NCBI RefSeq assembly: GCF_905171765.1
Contig: NC_053390.1
Coordinates: 509,691,444-509,755,443 of the forward strand
DNA: 64,000 nt
Source of the DNA: Bufo bufo
Taxonomy: Eukaryota; Chordata; Amphibia; Anura; Bufonidae
Reading direction: 5' to 3'
The position numbers and the translations under genes were made by a program. This document shows positions 40,562 through 51,399 of the stretch, one piece after another. The stretch's first letter is position 1. Every line of letters begins with the position of its first letter. The notes below the pieces were generated by a model. That model searched no databases. It was not told where the DNA came from and worked only from the letters and a program-made list of their open reading frames with translations.

Positions 40562-42111
40562 CAGTCGTGGCCAAAAGTTTTGCGAATTACATAAATATTG
40601 GAAATTGGAAAAGTTGCTGCTTAAGTTTTTATAATAGCAATTTGCATATACTCCAGAATGTTATGAAGAGTGATCAGATGAATTGCATAGTCCTTCTTTG
40701 CCATGAAAATTTACTTAATCCCAAAAAAAAACCTTTCCACTGCATTTCATTGCTGTCATTAAAGGACCTGCTGAGATCATTTCAGTAATCGTCTTGAGAA
40801 TGTTGACGAGCACAAGGCTGGAGATCATTATGTCAGGCTGATTGGGTTAAAATGGCAGACTTGACATGTTAAAAGGAGGGTGATGCTCGAAATCATTGTT
40901 CTTCTATTGTTAACCATGGTGACCTGCAAAGAAACACGTGCAGCCATCATTGCGTTGCATGAAAATGGCTTCACAGGCAAGGATATTGTGGCTACTAAGA
41001 TTGCACCTCAATCAACAATTTATAGGATCATCAAGAACTTCAAGGAAAGAGGTTCAATTCTTGTTAAGAAGGCTTCAGGGCGTCCAAGAAAGTCCAGCAA
41101 GTGCCAGGATCGTCTCCTAAAGAGGATTCAGCTGCGGGATCAGAGTGCCACCAGTGCAGAGCTTGCTCAGGAATGGCAGCAGGCAGGTGTGAGCGCATCT
41201 GCACGCACAGTGAGGCGAAGACTTTTGGAAGATGGCCTGGTGTCAAGAAGGACAGCAAAGAAGCCACTTCTCTCAAAAAAAAAACCCATCAGGGACAGAT
41301 TGATCTTCTGCAGAAAGTATGGTGAATGGACTGCTGAGGACTGGGGCAAAGTCATATTCTCCGATGAAGCCTCTTTCCGATTGTTTGGGGCATCTGGAAA
41401 AAGGCTTGTCCGGAGAAGAAAAGGTGAGCGCTACCATCAGTCCTGTGTCATGCCAACAGTAAAGCATCCTGAGACCATTCATGTGTGGGGTTGCTTCTCA
41501 TCCAAGGGAGTGGGCTCACTCACAATTTTGCCCAAAAACACAGCCATGAATAAAGAATGGTACCAAAACACCCTCCAACAGCAACTTCTTCCAACAATCC
41601 AACAACAGTTTGGTGAAGAACAATGCATTTTCCAGCACGATGGAGCACCGTGCCATAAGGCAAAAGTGATAACTAAGTGGCTCGGGGACCAAAACGTTGA
41701 CATTTTGGGTCCATAGCCTGGAAACTCCCCAGATCTTAATCCCATTGAGAACTTGTGGTTAATCCTCAAGAGGCGGGTGGACAAACAAAAACCCACTAAT
41801 TCTGACAAACTCCAAGAAGTGATTATGAAAGAATGGGTTGCTATCAGTCAGGAATTGGCCCAGAAGTTGATTGAGAGCATGCCCAGTCGAATTGCAGAGG
41901 TCCTGAAAAAGAAGGGCCAACACCGCAAATACTGACTCTTTGCATAAATGTCATGTAATTGTCGATAAAAGCCTTTGAAACGTATGAAGTGCGTGTAATT
42001 ATATTTCACTACATCACAGAAACAACTGAAACAAAGATCTAAAAGCAGTTTAGCAGCAAACTTTGTGAAAACGAATATTTGTGTCATTCTCAAAACTTTT
42101 AGCCACGACTG
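40562..42111 (+). mobile_element. Tc1-like element B
   Basis: 1550 bp, ends CAGTCGTGGCCAAAAGTTTT and AAAACTTTTAGCCACGACTG, TA on each side (40560-40561 and 42112-42113). Full length, and the transposase has one nonsense codon. Confidence 0.95.
40880..41935 (+). pseudogene. Tc1 transposase B with a single nonsense codon
   Basis: Open from 40880 (likely true start at ATG 40917, MVTCKETRAAIIALHENG) to 41935, except for a TAG at 41714-41716. Helix-turn-helix 1 is at GKDIVATKIAPQSTIYRIIK. The GRPR-type motif is SGRPRKSSKCQ, and the second helix-turn-helix is SARTVRRRLLEDG. Catalytic residues are all visible: FSDEASF, FQHDGAPCHKAK and SPDLNPIENLW, with 35 codons (one of them the stop) between the second D and the E. 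The stop lies inside the catalytic domain, so the product is inactive. Apart from this one change the gene looks full length, which suggests a fairly recent copy. Confidence 0.93.
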
Positions 42112-42129
42112 TATATATATAACTAACTA

Positions 42130-43096
42130 TCTAATGTAATTAAATTGTAAAGCACAGAGCTCTCAGAACTCCATAAAACTACAGAAAATGGCTGCTGGGG
42201 AGGTTCTTATATAGTAAAGGGGTTGTCACGAGGGTATCGAGAACCACGCCTGACTCCGTTATACCCGGGGTCAGGAAGTCGCAGCGGTTGACTGCACGCT
42301 CTATTTAAGATAGGGCTGTTTTCCTTATGGTAGCTTTCTGGGTTTGCTTTGCAAACCCTTTTGGCTCACTCAGGGATCCGTAGCTCCTTCTCCTCAGCTG
42401 TTCCTTGTCCAGCACTCCCAAACCTCCTTATATTCCTCTCTCACACTTCTCTGGTTGCCAGAGATAGAACTTCCTGCCTGGACATCTATTCTGACCTTCT
42501 GGAGCTGTGTTGCTGCGTTCTCTGGTAGTTGGTCCAGAACGCTACCCTCCGGATCCCTGTTGGACCTTTTGTGGTCTATTGTAATTGCCCACCTGGGTGT
42601 ATGTGTTTGTCTGTTTTGTCTGTCCTCTCCGTGGTGTTTCCCTCTTCGTGATAGTGGTGCGGACTAGCGATCCCACCGGCCCGTTCACTATCTAGGGCTC
42701 ATTTTAGGGAAAGCCAGGGTTTAGGCACGTGATCGCCGCATGGGTGAGGAACCCGTCTAGGGACGTCAGGGCAGTCAGGTGCCAGCTGCAAGGTGAGTTA
42801 GGGGTCACCACCTTTCCCTCTCCCTTGGGCAGGGCTTTCCCTTTTATACTCCCTGTGCGTGACGTCGGTCATTACAGGGGTAGGCAACTTTGCTATTGGT
42901 TGGTAGGGATGTTGCTAAGCTCAGACAAAGACAATGTAGCCCTCACATTGGCCCACAAGCAAGAAGGGAGGTTACTGATGAAAAAAAACTAGAATATTCG
43001 TGAATACGAATATATAGCACTATATTCTAAATCTTCGCGAATTCTCAAAATGGCGATATTTACATTTAAAATTTGAAAATTCGCGCCAACACTAAT
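42130..43096 (-). mobile_element. hAT MITE copy A, split by a solo LTR
   Basis: The pieces 42130-42223 and 42877-43096 match, in inverse orientation, the element at 43449-43750. Shared blocks are CAGAAAATGGCTGCTG, AGGTTCTTATATAG and CTAAGCTCAGACAAAGACA. The right end is ATTCGCGCCAACACTA. The left end lies against Tc1 element B. Confidence 0.7.
42224..42876 (+). mobile_element. Solo LTR, TSD GGGGT
   Basis: 653 bp from TGTCACGAGGGTATCG to GTCGGTCATTACA with GGGGT at 42219-42223 and 42877-42881. CTCTATTTAAGA near 42300 is a possible TATA box, giving + orientation. Confidence 0.88.
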
Positions 43097-43445
43097 ACAG
43101 AGCTAAAATACCCATTAAGTAACTCTGCCTTTTCTTATCTTCAGTGACCATCCCCTCTTTACCATTTAGGAGACCTACTTGCTCTGACTTTGGTTTTTTA
43201 GCATTTATATATTTAAATATTTTTTTGGGATTTGTTTTGCTCTCTTTCGCCATCTGCTGTGTATTTAGTATTTTTGCTGATTTTATCCCTTTTTAACAGA
43301 TATTGTAGCTTTTGTAAATTTCGATGGCTACAACTGACCTACTCAGATTTGTATTTTTTAAATGCCCTTCTTTTGTCATTTATTGCCTTTTTTACAGGAG
43401 CTGTAAGCCACTTGGGGTTTTATTTTAGCCACTTATACTTCTTAT
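43097..43445 (-). pseudogene. CR1/L2-type LINE scrap
   Basis: The complement reads KPKSEQVGLLNGKEGMVTED, typical of the linker between endonuclease and RT in CR1/L2-like ORF2 (VGPLxxxxGxLVTDDxEKA). Flanking frames are broken. It lies between two hAT MITE copies. Confidence 0.5.
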
Positions 43446-43448
43446 TAG

Positions 43449-43750
43449 TGTTGGGCGCGAATATTCGAATAGCAAATATTTATTGCGAATATCGGCACTT
43501 CGAGAATTTGCAAATATTTAGAATATAGTGATATATATTCACATTTGAGAATATTCTGCATTTTTTTTCCATCTGGACCCATGATCGCTCCCTGCTTCTT
43601 GCTTGTGGGCCAATAAGAAGGCAGCAATGTCTTTGTCTGAGCTTAGCAACATCCCTAGCAAAGAATAGGAAAGTTGCCTACCCCTTTACTATATAAGAAC
43701 CTCCACAGCAGCCATTTTCTGCAGTTTTTTACAGTTATGAGAGAGACAGT
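43449..43750 (+). mobile_element. hAT MITE copy B
   Basis: Begins TAGTGTTGGGCGCGAATATT. Blocks GGCCAATAAGAAGG, CTGAGCTTAGCAACATCCCT and ACTATATAAGAACCTCC mirror copy A. The right end is not clear. Confidence 0.65.
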
Positions 43751-43775
43751 AGTTTCATAAACACATAAAATGTTA

Positions 43776-44070
43776 TGTGTTTATTCACACATAAGGAAAA
43801 ACAAAATGACCGTTCACAGTCTTGGTGTTTTGTACACACCATGCAATGACCATAGAACAAAATCTTCATCTGGTTAGCAGTTTTCCACCCGCAGTCCACA
43901 GCAGGCTTTAGGGGCCTGTTTCCTGGCATGCGGCTCTCAGCCCTTTAGCACGGCACAACTTCACAGGTCCCAAAACACAGAGACTCCCCAGCTTCTCTGT
44001 CAGATGGAGGATAAACCACACCCAGCTGAGACTGCTGGCTGGGTTTTATATACTCCAAAAAAGACCCGGC
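43776..44070 (-). repeat. Partial 3' LTR
   Basis: Closely similar to 46146-46445, from GTTTATTCACACATAAGG to CCAAAAAAGACCCG. The outer part is lost to the left. Confidence 0.8.
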
Positions 44071-44528
44071 AACTCCTTAGCTATGAGTTTGGCTGATGTA
44101 TACCGCAGTGGCAATGCCTTCGGATACCAAGTGGCGTAGTCGAGGTCAAACAAGATGTGTTGGTGTCCTCTAGCAGACTTCGGTACCGAGCATATGAGAT
44201 CCATAGCGATTCGCTCGAACGGGACCTCGATAATCGGGAGGGGTACCAGGGGACTACGGAAATATGGCTGTGGGCTCGTTATCTGGCTGGTTCGGCAAGA
44301 CTTACAATATTCTTCTACCTCTCTGAACACACTGGGCCAGTAAAACCACTGTAGAATCTGGTCCTGCGCTTTTTGCATTCCCAGATGACCCCCAAGAACA
44401 TGTTCGTGGGCTAACTCTAACACGAGTTTGCGATAAGCCTGGGGCACCACCAACTGTTCAATGGATTCACCTCGCAGGTAGTTTACTTGATACAGCATCT
44501 CTTGATGAACCACAAAATGGGGAAGCAC
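44071..44528 (-). pseudogene. Gypsy integrase, HHCC domain and start of core
   Basis: Contains the zinc-binding HHCC pattern: H in ELAHEHVLGGHLGMQKAQDQ, then FYWPSVFREVEEYCKSCRTS (the second C pair is C-x2-C). The core start follows, with PLVPLPIIEVPFERIAMDLI and YATWYPKALPLRYTSAKLIA. The catalytic D of the core is visible at MDL. The frame then enters LTR sequence (PGLFWSI) and stops at 44046, so the remaining catalytic residues are gone. Integrase normally inserts the retroelement DNA. This copy is truncated. Confidence 0.85.
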
Positions 44529-44625
44529 CGACTCTGCCTGCGGTTGTTGTGGTTCCCCATCTATTATTAATACATTTTCCCAGGCTCAGGATAGGGTTGG
44601 GTCCCGATGTTGTGCAGTACCAAAA

Positions 44626-45258
44626 TTATCCCCGGAGACATTGAGGTCGGCTAGCTCCAGATCTGGCGGCAAGTCCTCCATGTCTCCCACCATCACACTT
44701 AGTCACCCCTACTGCTGGCCCTTCAGACTCAGGTTCCCAAGGTTCTGGTCTCCCCCCTGAGCTGGACCACTCTGCTAGGGTCACATCTGTCTCACGGGTA
44801 TCGGTTACTTTCGTGTCCGGCCATAGTGTCGGGAAACCGAGGTAGTCTCTCCCAATTAGTAGTTCATACAGTAATTTTGTGGTGCCGGCCAACTCATGAG
44901 TCCACCTGCCGGCCACCATTCATATAGAGACCAGGGCGGTTGGATAGTCCTTTAAGTCCCCATGAATGCACACAACACCGACCCTTAGGCCAGTATACTT
45001 GACGGGCCGCACCAGGGCAGCTCTTACCAGGGACACCAGAGTGTCCCCCACTTCGACCTGGCTATTGACTACAGTCTCGGAGGTACCTGTGGCACACAGC
45101 TTCCTGGCATACAATGAATGGCGGTAGCCATAGTTGGTATCCATGGGTTGACCCTGATGGGGACAGTCGGCCCTTATGTGTCCAGGCTCGTGACACTGCC
45201 AGCAAACCACCGGGGCTGGGTCTGCAGGTGATATGTCCCGGGCGGGTTTGTCTGGCAC
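44626..45258 (-). pseudogene. Gypsy zinc knuckle and protease remnant
   Basis: VCWQCHEPGHIRADCP is a CX2CX4HX4C zinc knuckle of gag nucleocapsid. Next comes a protease-like stretch (EVGDTLVSLVRAALVRPVKY) where the DSG motif is no longer readable. VCIHGDLKDYPTALVSI, ELLIGRDYLGFP and the linker follow. A stop at 44920 and a frame change break it. Confidence 0.7.
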
Positions 45259-45997
45259 CGGCCGCCGGGTCTGGGGTGGAAATTTCCGGGGTTTGATTGG
45301 CTTCCTCCCAAAAAAAAACCTGCAGATTTCTGGTGGTCTCGTAGCGCTCCACCAGGTCGACCATCTCTAAGGCATTACCTGGCTGATCCAGTGCTGGAGA
45401 GGGTATGGCAAAGCCCTCCAAAACACATCCGCCAACAGACGGTCCAGCATAGCAGTGGGAGTCAATATGTCAGGCTGCAGCCACTTCTACAACCGGTGTA
45501 GCAGGTCATAATATTGTGGTCTGGCGGGTTCAGCCGAGTTAAATTCCCACTGGTGCACCCGCTGAGCCCGGACCAATACATTAACCCGCAGACTCACGTT
45601 TTACGGTCGGGTAGTCGGCCGCTTGATCATCTGGAAGATCAAAAAACACTTGCTGGGGCCCAGACGCCAGGAACGGAGTGACGACCTCAGCCCAATGGTC
45701 TCGGGGTAACTTATCCATCATGGCCATCTTTTCGAACATCGCCATATAGGTCTCTAGGTAATCCGAGGGGGACATCTTAGGGATCCACACACAGACAGCT
45801 TTCTGGGCATCGTGGACGTTCTGGGAATCTCCGGCCGCTTGCAACGCCATGACATGTTGTAATAGCAGCTGGTTAGTTTCCTGCTGCTGCTTGTTAGCCT
45901 CCCGCTGCTGCAAGTTAGCCTCTACAAGGGCTTTCACGGCCGCCTCCATTTTGTCAGGGGACACGGATCGTAACCTTGCCGGCTTAACGCAGGACAT
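45062..45997 (-). pseudogene. Gypsy gag remnant
   Basis: 45997-45581 starts MSCVKPARLRSVSPDKMEAA with a glutamine-rich coiled stretch (LQQREANKQQQETNQLLLQH). The capsid-like block KMSPSDYLETYMAMFEKMAM then DHWAEVVTPFLASGPQQVFF is typical of vertebrate gypsy gag. A frame change near 45500 leads to the 45421-45062 frame (YETTRNLQVFFWEE). Two or more lesions. Confidence 0.75.
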
Positions 45998-46077
45998 GCA
46001 CTTGTGCCCGGGAAAAACAAAAAAACTTTTCGGCCTTCAGGCCTGCCTCACTGCGTTTGCCCACATCCTTCACCAAC

Positions 46078-46610
46078 TGTGGGGTTTTCCTCCGGTAGAC
46101 AGGGTAGCAGAGGCAGTATAGAGGCAATTACAAAGTCTTTAACTTAAACAGTTTAGTGTTTATTCACACATAAGGAAAAACAAAATGACCGTTCACAGTC
46201 TTGGTGTTTGTTCACATTATGCAATGACCATAGAACAAAATCTTCACCTGGTTAGCAGTTTTCCACCCGCAGTCCACAGCAGGCTTTAGGGGGCTGTTTC
46301 CCGGCATGCAGCTCTCAGCCCTTTAGCACAGCACAAATTCACAGGTCCCAAAACACAGAGACTTCCCAGCTTCTCTGACAGATGGAGGATAAACCACACC
46401 CAGCTGAGACTGCTGGCTGGGTTTTATATAGGCCAAAAAAGACCCGACCTGGAGCTTGGGGAAAGCCACCCACCCAGCACTTGGGCTACTCCCAGTAAGA
46501 TCGGGATCGGCTTTACAGCTATACTAACAACAAACAGTGTCAGTCAGCACTAGCTGCCGCTGACATTTAAAACTACCGACTCTTACTTCACCGAGGCTAG
46601 GAATGACACA
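46078..46610 (-). repeat. 5' LTR of the deleted gypsy element
   Basis: Minus-strand LTR from TGTGTCATTCCTAGCC (46610) to ACCCCACA (46078). A TATATAAAACCC box lies near 46425 and AATAAACAC near 46157. Confidence 0.75.
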
Positions 46611-46639
46611 TGCCTTTAATCAAAGATGGCCCCTTACGC

Positions 46640-47246
46640 TTTCCTACAGGAGGCGAAAAAAAGCTATAACTGACAAAAAGAAAGCATTTATATCAATAAA
46701 ACAGGTAGCGAGGAAGCATTGAAAAACTATAAGGAAAAAAATAGAATATGTAAAAGACAAATAAAAGCAGCCAAACTAGAGACCGAGAGATTAATTGCCA
46801 AAGAGAGTAAAACTAACCCTAAAATGTTCTTCAATTATATAAATGGTAAAAAATATAAATCTGAAGCTGTCGGCCCTTTACAGAGTAATGAGAGGTGAGT
46901 TGCAGGCAGCGATGAGGAGAAAGCAAAGCTATTATTTTTTTTTTTCTCCACTGTATTCACTAAGGAAAATAAACTGTCAGATGAAATGCAGAATGTAAAA
47001 GTAAATTCCCCATTAAAAGTGCCCTGTATGACCCAGGAAGAAGTAGAGTGGCATCCTAAAAAGATTAAAATAGACAAATCGCCGAAACCAGATGGCATAC
47101 ACCCCCATGAGAGATTTAAGTAATGTCATAGCCAGACCCTTATCGCTGATATTTAAGGACTCTAAACTGACAGGGAGTGTTCCACAGGATTAGCGCATAG
47201 CAAATGTGGTGCCAATATTCAAAAAGGGATCCCGGAAACTATAGGC
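46640..47246 (+). pseudogene. CR1/L2-type LINE ORF2 fragment
   Basis: Readable in shifting frames: YKEKNRICKRQIKAAKLETE, NPKMFFNYINGKKYKSEAVG, and KIKIDKSPKPDGIHP. Then come GSVPQD and ANVVPIFKKGSRKL. These are the endonuclease-RT linker and first RT blocks of CR1/L2-like LINEs. It ends abruptly at 47246, so only a short internal piece remains. Confidence 0.75.
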
Positions 47247-47440
47247 GGGTAAGGCTAGTTTCACACTAGCGGCAAGGAAATCCGGTAGGCTGTTCCAGCG
47301 GGTGAACAGCCTGTCAAATCCGTGCTGCCGCAAGTGCACGCGTGCCCCCGGACTACAGCTCCGGCCCCATTGACTATAATGGGGGTGGGCCTTTGTTCCA
47401 GTGGCAGCACGGCAAACATGCCGAGAGGCCACCAGAATAA
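47247..47440 (+). mobile_element. MITE-like frog repeat
   Basis: Starts AAGGCTAGTTTCACACTAGC. It has internal symmetry between CAGCCTGTC and GGCTGTTC and the CCCATTGACTATAATGGG palindrome. I recognise the style from amphibian genomes but cannot name the family. Confidence 0.5.
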
Positions 47441-47454
47441 AACTACGACATTGT

Positions 47455-47765
47455 CCCAAGGTTGCAGCTTTGTAACCAGAAGAGGTATTGCATTAGGCAA
47501 TATATTAGCCCCCTCTATGTATTTGTCCTATTCCAATCAAGCTGGTAACTGGCTTTCCTGTACTGGCTATTATGAATGTGGTTTGAATAGATGTTGTTTG
47601 TGCAGATATGTGAAATCTGGGAAGCAAATTGCTTCCACTGCCAATGATTTCAAACAATATTACCACATTCATAAATTGCAATACTACGTATGTAATATAT
47701 GTAACAGAATGAAATAAACAATATATTGGCTGCATTACACGTCACTTGAAGATTAGAATTGCAGA
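47455..47765 (+). pseudogene. PLE GIY-YIG endonuclease scrap
   Basis: Reads GYYECGLNRCCLCRYVKSGK, then YYHIHKLQYYVCNICNRMK, a stop, and TIYWLHYTSLED. This matches the cysteine-bearing linker and the start of the endonuclease of Penelope-like elements. No RT lies upstream. Confidence 0.6.
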
Positions 47766-47776
47766 ACATATTACCA

Positions 47777-48240
47777 GTAGAGATGTGTGAATTTCTTAAA
47801 AATTCAATCTGGTCGGCTCGCCGAATTTTTCAAAAAGATTTGATTCAATCTGTATTTATTCATGGTGAATCGGTTTTTTAAAAAACTGCTATTTCCTGGC
47901 TGCAGAAAGCCTGTATAGTGGTGTAGAACATTGTGCCTTGCAGAAACAGGCATATGGAGTCTGCTTTGGTAGTGAAACAATACTGTGAGTCCGTATGACA
48001 CGCAGATGACAGGCATCTCTCTTAGAATCACTGCAAACTTCACTTATTTGGGCAGGTATGGGGCCAAAACTGACCAAATAACTCAAGTGTGAACTCAGAC
48101 TTACAGGTCAATGTTAGCACGAGGTATAAAGAACCATGCAGAGGCCCAAGATCCTACTATAGCATGAAAGAGCGCACTCCCTTTACTCGTCAGCTGATTC
48201 CACATAGATTTCTACAGAAGCTGTTCTATTAAACACTTAT
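47777..48240 (+). mobile_element. hAT-like end, partial
   Basis: TAGAGATGTGTGAATTTC followed by AAAATTCAATCTGG resembles amphibian hAT termini of the TAGAGATGAGCGAA type. No right end or coding capacity found. Confidence 0.35.
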
Positions 48241-48425
48241 ACAAGTAGAGCCCCCCTGACAGAGTGGAGAGGGTATAAGTTAAATCCACGGCACTCCAAA
48301 AGTTTTTTGCAAGATAAATTATCGCATTTAATTCTAAATAAACAGAATGTTATTAATGTACATCCAGTGCAATTAATTTACATATAGTAAGTATTATGCC
48401 ATATCAGATAGATAATTCCCGGACG

Positions 48426-48450
48426 TTTCGGTCTGTGCGACCTTCTTAAG
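48426..48450 (-). ncRNA. Hammerhead-like motif, left arm
   Basis: On the minus strand: CTTAAGAA, GGTC/GACC stem, GAAA, CGTCC. It is a mutated inverse copy of the right-arm motif. Confidence 0.4.
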
Positions 48451-48730
48451 CGGGTTCTAAAGAGATATATAACATGCATATAATGTAATCACACAAGTTT
48501 TTTGAGTATAACAGACATATTTGTTGAAAATAAGAAAAAATTTGAGAAAGAGCGTTTTACAGAGGTTTTTTTTTGTCCTAATAGTGGTTCTAAAAAAGAC
48601 AGAAAGTGTGAAAAAACACAGGGTGAGGGTTAAAAAGCGAGAACCCCAGCTTCCACTGGAGTGGGGGATGCGATCTATTTGATACCATGGTAAGAATAAT
48701 TCCAGAAACGTCATTTGGCTATTTAGTATA

Positions 48731-50324
48731 CAAACCGGATTCCAAAAAAGTTGGGACGCTATACAAATCGTGAATAAAAACTGAATGCAATGATGTGGAG
48801 GTGCCAACTTCTAATATTTTATTCAGAATAGAACATAAATCACGGAACAAAAGTTTAAACTGAGAAAATGTACCATTTTAAGGGAAAAATATGTTGAATC
48901 AGAATTTCATGGTGTCAACAAATCCCCAAAAAGTTGGGACAAGGCCATTTTCACCACTGTGTGGCATCTCCCCTTCTTCTTACAACACTCAACAGACGTC
49001 TGGGGAACGAGGAGACCAGTTTCTCAAGTTTAGAAATAGGAATGCTCTCCCATTCTTGTCTAATACAGGCCTCTAACTGTTCAATCGTCTTGGGCCTTCT
49101 TTGTTGCACCTTCCTCTTTATGATGCGCCAAATGTTCTCTATAGGTGAAAGATCTGGACTGCAGACTGGCCATTTCAGTACCCGGATCCTTCTCCTACGC
49201 AGCCATGATGTTGTGATTGATGCAGAATGTGGTCTGGCATTATCTTGTTGAAAAATGCAGGGTCTTCCCTGAAAGAGATGACGTCTGGATGGGAGCATAT
49301 GTTGTTCTAGAACCTGAATATATTTTTCTGCATTGATGGTGCCTTTCCAGACATGCAAGCTGCCCATGCCACACGCACTCATGCAACCCCATACCATCAG
49401 AGATGCAGGCTTCTGAACTGAGCGTTGATAACAACTTGGGTTGTCCTTGTCCTCTTTGGTCCGGATGACATGGCGTACCAGATTTCCAAAAAGAACTTCG
49501 AATTGTGACTTGTCTGACCACAGAACAGTCTTCCATTTTGCCACACTCCATTTTAAATGATCCCTGGCCCAGTGAAAACGCCTGAGCTTGTGGATCTTGC
49601 TTAGAAATGGCTTCTTCTTTGCACTGTAGAGTTTCAGCTGGCAACAGCGGATGGCACGGTGGATTGTGTTCACTGACAATGGTTTCTGGAAGTATTCCTG
49701 AGCCCATTCTATGATTTCCTTTACAGTAGCATTCTTGTTTGTGGTGCAGTGTCGTTTAAGGGCCCGGAGATCACGGGCATCCAGTATGGTTTTACGGCCT
49801 TGACCCTTACGCACAGAGATTGTTCCAGATTCTCTGAATCTTCGGATGATATTATGCACAGTTGATGATGATAGATGCAAAGTCTTTGCAATTTTTCGCT
49901 GGGTAACACCTTTCTGATATTGCTCCACTATCTTTCTGCGCAACATTGTGGGAATTGGTGATCCTCTACCCATCTTGGCTTCTGAGAGACACTGCCACTC
50001 TGAGAAGCTCTTTTTATACCCAATCATGTTGCCAATTGACCTAATTAGTGTTAATTGGTCTTCCAGCTCTTCGTTATGCTCAAATTTACTTTTTCCAGCC
50101 TCTTATTGCTACTTGTCCCAACTTTTTGGGGATTTGTTGACACCGTGAAAATTGGAATCAACGTATTTTTCCTTTAAAATGATACATTTACGCGGATTAA
50201 ACGTTTGATCTGTCATCTACGTTCTATTACAAATAAAATATTGACATTTGCCATCTCCACATCATTGCATTCAGTTTTTATTCACAATTTGTTTAGTGTC
50301 CCAACTTTTTTGGAATCCGGTTTG
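48731..50324 (-). mobile_element. Tc1-like element C, structurally complete
   Basis: 1594 bp. Outer ends CAAACCGGATTCCAAAAAAG and the inverse at 50305-50324, TA on each side (48729-48730, 50325-50326). Inner direct repeats CCCCAAAAAGTTGGGAC (about 48925) and GTCCCAACTTTTTGGGG (about 50116) give the IR/DR arrangement of Tc1 elements. The transposase frame is intact. Confidence 0.96.
48951..49973 (-). CDS. Tc1 transposase C, intact DD34E
   Basis: 340 codons from ATG 49973 (MGRGSPIPTMLRRKIVEQYQ). The frame is open 18 codons further upstream, but this start fits family length. Paired-like DNA binding: VTQRKIAKTLHLSSSTVHNI, the basic GQGRKTILDARD linker, then a second helix-turn-helix (PLSVNTIHRAIRCCQL). 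Catalysis: WSDKSQF, FQQDNARPHS and SPDLSPIENIW, with 34 residues between the second D and E, giving DD34E. It ends at TGA 48951-48953. The enzyme would cut and paste at TA using the flanking IR/DR ends. No lesion is visible, so it could be active if expressed. WSDKSQF has K where most relatives have E. Confidence 0.96.
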   Translation of the reverse strand: MGRGSPIPTMLRRKIVEQYQKGVTQRKIAKTLHLSSSTVHNIIRRFRESGTISVRKGQGRKTILDARDLRALKRHCTTNKNATVKEIIEWAQEYFQKPLSVNTIHRAIRCCQLKLYSAKKKPFLSKIHKLRRFHWARDHLKWSVAKWKTVLWSDKSQFEVLFGNLVRHVIRTKEDKDNPSCYQRSVQKPASLMVWGCMSACGMGSLHVWKGTINAEKYIQVLEQHMLPSRRHLFQGRPCIFQQDNARPHSASITTSWLRRRRIRVLKWPVCSPDLSPIENIWRIIKRKVQQRRPKTIEQLEACIRQEWESIPISKLEKLVSSFPRRLLSVVRRRGDATQW

Positions 50325-50326
50325 TA

Positions 50327-50985
50327 GATCTGTATCATCAATAGTATAATCATTCCATTACCGGATATGGAGGATAAGGTAGATGGGAGTCCTTACATAC
50401 CTGTAGGCAGGGTGAATAGGCATGCGCTGGATGTGGGCTGCATATGGATCTGGCGCCCTTTTTAAAGTGGCTGGTCGTGTGGGGTAGCGCTCGGAGATGA
50501 CGCACTGGCGTCTTGTGTCTGTATTGAGTGAACGCACGCGCCGGGAGTAAGCGATCCGGCGGAGCGCTCAGTGATAACGTAGTCACGTCACTGAATCAGG
50601 GAGCGAGCGTACGCTATGTCCGGGTGATTGGGAGGAGGTGCGTGTGTCATGACGTCGAGCGCGCGCGCATGCTCATTCTGCCTGTAGGTGCAGTGTGGGC
50701 AAAGATGTGGGCAAAACCATAAGTAAGATGCCAGAGAGGGGGAAGAAGTCACGGAAAAGGGGCCATTCACATGGGGGTGATATAATCATGGTTTAGGGAA
50801 GGAAGGGTAAAGAGACAAAATAAGAAAGGTTTATAATTACAATTCTGCGATGGTTTGATAACCTATACATTTTGGTCATCACTCAGCATGATAATTACAA
50901 CTCTGCAGTAATTAGGTAATATGTACATTAGGTCAAAGCTCAGCAAATACACTATATACACTATAGATCAGCATATACACTAGAG
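50327..50985. other. Non-coding interior of the inverted-ended element
   Basis: No gene. Contains CG-rich sequence (GCGCGCGCATGC near 50660) within the PLE-like element. Confidence 0.5.
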
Positions 50986-51399
50986 CAGGGGTCTCCAAAC
51001 CCCGGCCCGCGGGCCACAACCGGCCCGCTTGTGCGTTCGATCCGGCCCGCCCGCAGCTGGCAGGTTGCAGGAACCAAATCCGCACAACCGCCCATGCTGT
51101 CACGCTTGTGTTGTGTGTTCGATTCCGCGCCCGCCCGCAGCTGACAGGTTGCAGGAACGAAAGCCGCACAACCGCCCATGCTGTCACGCTGTGCTTTTTG
51201 ATTGGCTGCTGGGACCGCCGATGTCCCGGCAACCAGTGACGTCACAGGTGCGGCACCTCCCCTCTTCCCGCCCGCTGTTTGAAATAACAAATCCACGTGT
51301 GTAGCAGCGGGCGGGAGTCGGGACTCAGGAGTCCAAGAAGAAAAAAAAAAGAAGAGGAGCAGAAGCCGGCTACAGCGGAGGCAAGTGTTGCACAACGCT

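Larger units (their letters stand above)
43776..46610 (-). mobile_element. Ty3/gypsy element, internally deleted
   Basis: 5' LTR (46078-46610), gag, zinc knuckle and protease remnant, integrase N-terminus, then a partial 3' LTR (43776-44070). RT and RNase H are missing between protease and integrase, and the integrase C-terminus is fused into LTR sequence. Both LTR copies share GTTTATTCACACATAAGG and CCTCCATCTGWCAGAGAAGC (complement). Confidence 0.8.

Noticed and set aside
44154..44354. Short + strand ORFs at 44155-44354
   Set aside because: Antisense shadows of the gypsy integrase frame.
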